Made by a program: the position numbers and the translations under genes
NCBI RefSeq assembly: GCF_003946395.1
Contig: NZ_RHNZ01000016.1
Coordinates: 1 to 64,000, forward strand
DNA: 64,000 nt
Source: Levilactobacillus fuyuanensis
GTDB taxonomy: Bacteria; Bacillota; Bacilli; Lactobacillales; Lactobacillaceae
Reading direction: 5' to 3'
The notes under the pieces: model-generated
Databases searched by the model: none
The model's input: only the letters and a program-made list of their open reading frames with translations
Told to the model about the DNA's origin: nothing
In this document: piece after piece, positions 62,479 to 64,000 of the stretch
How positions within the stretch are numbered: the stretch's first letter is position 1
Layout: each line of letters begins with the position of its first letter

Positions 62479-62782
62479 CTAATGAATGTGACTGAAATAA
62501 TAGTTACTAGTACTTTTTCGTGAACTGGAACATTGCCTTCACCAGTCGTGTATTGTACCGTTTGAATTTTTTAGTCTTACGCGATTAGTCCTAAAAGAAA
62601 GCTTCCGTATCTAAGGCAGCTCGAAGTTGACTAGCCAATCAGGGCAAGTCACTCATTACAATTCATTAGTATGCAAGCAGCGTATACTAGCATTCCAATC
62701 TGGTAATTTTCAAACGCTCAGACTCGTTTTATGATTGATGCCATGCGACTAAAGACGCAAAGGTCAAAATAAAACGTTGAAA

Positions 62783-62811
62783 ACGCTAAATGAACTTTGG
62801 CGTTTTCAAGT
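62783..62811 (+). promoter_or_regulatory. inverted repeat before the MFS gene
   Basis: GTTGAAAACGC and GCGTTTTCAAG form arms around a 12-13-nt spacer, 21 nt before ATG 62833. It may be an operator or attenuator; no T run follows the stem. Confidence 0.4.
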
Positions 62812-62832
62812 CAACGAGGATGAGGGTTTGTA

Positions 62833-64000
62833 ATGAGTCAAAATCAGAAAAAGTTTGGTATTGTCCTACCAATTATTTTACTAAGTTATTTCATGATACT
62901 TTTAGACAATTCCATTATTTTTACGAGTTTGGTGAGGATCGCCAGTGATCTTCACTTGGATGCCCAGACACTAGCCTGGGTCAGCAGTGCCTATACGCTG
63001 ACCTTTGGTGGCTTTCAATTATTTGGTGGACGGCTTGGTGATGTGTATGGCCGCAAGCGGGTTTTCTTAATAGGACTGCTGTTGTTTTCCTTTGGCTCCT
63101 TGATGGTTGGTCTGTCTACCAATGCGGCGATGATTATCGCGATGCGAGCCTTTCAAGGCATTGGTTCAGCCATTCTGGCACCTACCACGTTGGCACTCCT
63201 GTTGGACAACTATCAGGGAACTATACGCTCTCGGGCGATAGCGGCCTACGGAACAACAGCCGGAATTGGGGCCAGTTTCGGAATGGTATTTGGGGGCATC
63301 ATTACCAGTACCTTTTCCTGGCGCTATGGTTTTTTCTTAAACGTTCCGGTTGGCTTGTTGATGTTTGTCCTGACGATTAGATACGTGGCGGATAATCAGA
63401 ATAAGAGTGCCACTCGTCTCGATATCGTCGGGACAATATTGTCCGTGCTCGGGCTGTCCGCACTAGTGTATAGCATTGATGGGACTTCCCACCAATTGCT
63501 GGCGCTGGTCGTTGCAGTGATTGCGTTGGGCCTGTTTATCTATGCGGAGTACGTCATAAAAAATCCAATCATGCCATTGCGGCTATTTGCCGATCGACAG
63601 CGTAACAGTGCTTATATTGCCCGGTTCTTCTTCATTGGTGCAGCGTTCGCCTATTACTTTGTCACCACGCAGGCCCTACAGCATATTTATGGGTTTACGC
63701 CATTACTGACAGGCTTGGCCTTTTTACCGGTAACCATTCCCCAATTTGTAGGGGCGCTGCAAGTTTCGCGATTGTCGAGTAAGATAGGCACCGCCCGTTT
63801 GATCGTACTTGCTGATTTGCTCGTTACCTTGAGTTTCTTGGCGACTGTCGTTTTAGGGATAGATCGGGGCTACTGGATAGCCATTGTCATCCCGATGATT
63901 ATCTTTGGTTATGGCCAGGGCCTCGTGCTTAGCCCACTGACGATGGAAGGGGTGGCTAACACCGATCCCGAAATTGCTGGGGCGGCGTCCGGTGTGGTCA
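62833..64000 (+). CDS. MFS transporter, DHA2-like (partial, cut by window end)
   Basis: The frame is open from ATG 62833 to the window end (about 389 codons), with transmembrane helices and motif A GGRLGDVYGRKRV near 67. Further motifs are FQGIGSAILAPTTLALL and WRYGFFLNVPVG. Likely a 14-helix multidrug exporter of DHA2 type. GAGGATGAGGG lies before the start. Confidence 0.82.
   Translation, partial: MSQNQKKFGIVLPIILLSYFMILLDNSIIFTSLVRIASDLHLDAQTLAWVSSAYTLTFGGFQLFGGRLGDVYGRKRVFLIGLLLFSFGSLMVGLSTNAAMIIAMRAFQGIGSAILAPTTLALLLDNYQGTIRSRAIAAYGTTAGIGASFGMVFGGIITSTFSWRYGFFLNVPVGLLMFVLTIRYVADNQNKSATRLDIVGTILSVLGLSALVYSIDGTSHQLLALVVAVIALGLFIYAEYVIKNPIMPLRLFADRQRNSAYIARFFFIGAAFAYYFVTTQALQHIYGFTPLLTGLAFLPVTIPQFVGALQVSRLSSKIGTARLIVLADLLVTLSFLATVVLGIDRGYWIAIVIPMIIFGYGQGLVLSPLTMEGVANTDPEIAGAASGVV

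Overview
The window is a chromosomal segment of a low-to-mid GC Gram-positive of the family Lactobacillaceae (by gene content and codon style closest to the Levilactobacillus/Lactiplantibacillus type; species not determinable by eye). Evidence: an 18-gene tRNA array of Bacillus-like order, T-box leaders on leuS and thrS, Spx beside MecA, the Bacillus-type gene orders ytpP-ytpR-sftA-murC, polA-mutM-coaE-nrdR-dnaB-dnaI-thrS, infC-rpmI-rplT and yqeG-yqeH-yhbY-nadD-yqeK-rsfS-yqeM, the dipeptidase pepV, and a lectin/WxL surface protein.

Layout. 1-1710: tRNA array and terminator. 1.7-6 kb: DUF2075 ATPase, an ABM-fold protein, an MBL hydrolase, spx and mecA. 6-8.8 kb: secreted L-type-lectin/WxL protein behind a long leader. 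9-11.7 kb: three-gene operon of a degenerate EAL protein, a small two-helix membrane protein and a processive family-2 glycosyltransferase, which looks like a c-di-GMP-type exopolysaccharide synthase. 11.9-13.1 kb: mnmM and a PAP2 phosphatase (minus strand). 13.4-16.1 kb: T-box leuS. 16.3-19.5 kb: ABC transporter, flavodoxin-like protein, a hairpin repeat locus and a small unknown. 19.7-26.9 kb: murJ, an rsuA homologue lacking its catalytic Asp, an NTF2-fold protein, nnrD, pepV, usp. 27.2-33.2 kb: ytpP, ytpR, sftA, murC. 33.2-36.6 kb: a long non-coding stretch, then a Crp-family gene with an in-frame TAG, a nucleoside phosphorylase and pnuC (probable nicotinamide riboside salvage). 36.8-48.3 kb: Bax-inhibitor-1 protein, the polA-to-dnaI replication/repair cluster, thrS. 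48.5-61 kb: MFS exporter, infC-rpmI-rplT, the yqe ribosome-assembly/NAD cluster, tmcAL, ylbN-rpmF, two HAD hydrolases. 61-64 kb: matrixin protease, a YefM-type antitoxin with a decayed toxin, and an MFS gene cut by the window end.

The most unusual content is intergenic. Nine copies of a roughly 180-nt element, seven complete and two lacking one arm, lie between genes on both strands. They share one architecture: a long closing stem, a hairpin interrupted by a constant TTA/TTA-like internal loop, a T-loop-like segment, a third helix, and a constant CCCACAG-type motif near the 3' side. Their stem sequences differ between copies while pairing is kept. I do not recognise the class. A second family of roughly 100-nt long hairpins occurs at 18.8-19.1 kb and 51.8-52.2 kb. 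Coordinates were read by eye; starts were chosen by Shine-Dalgarno spacing and often differ from the longest possible reading frame.
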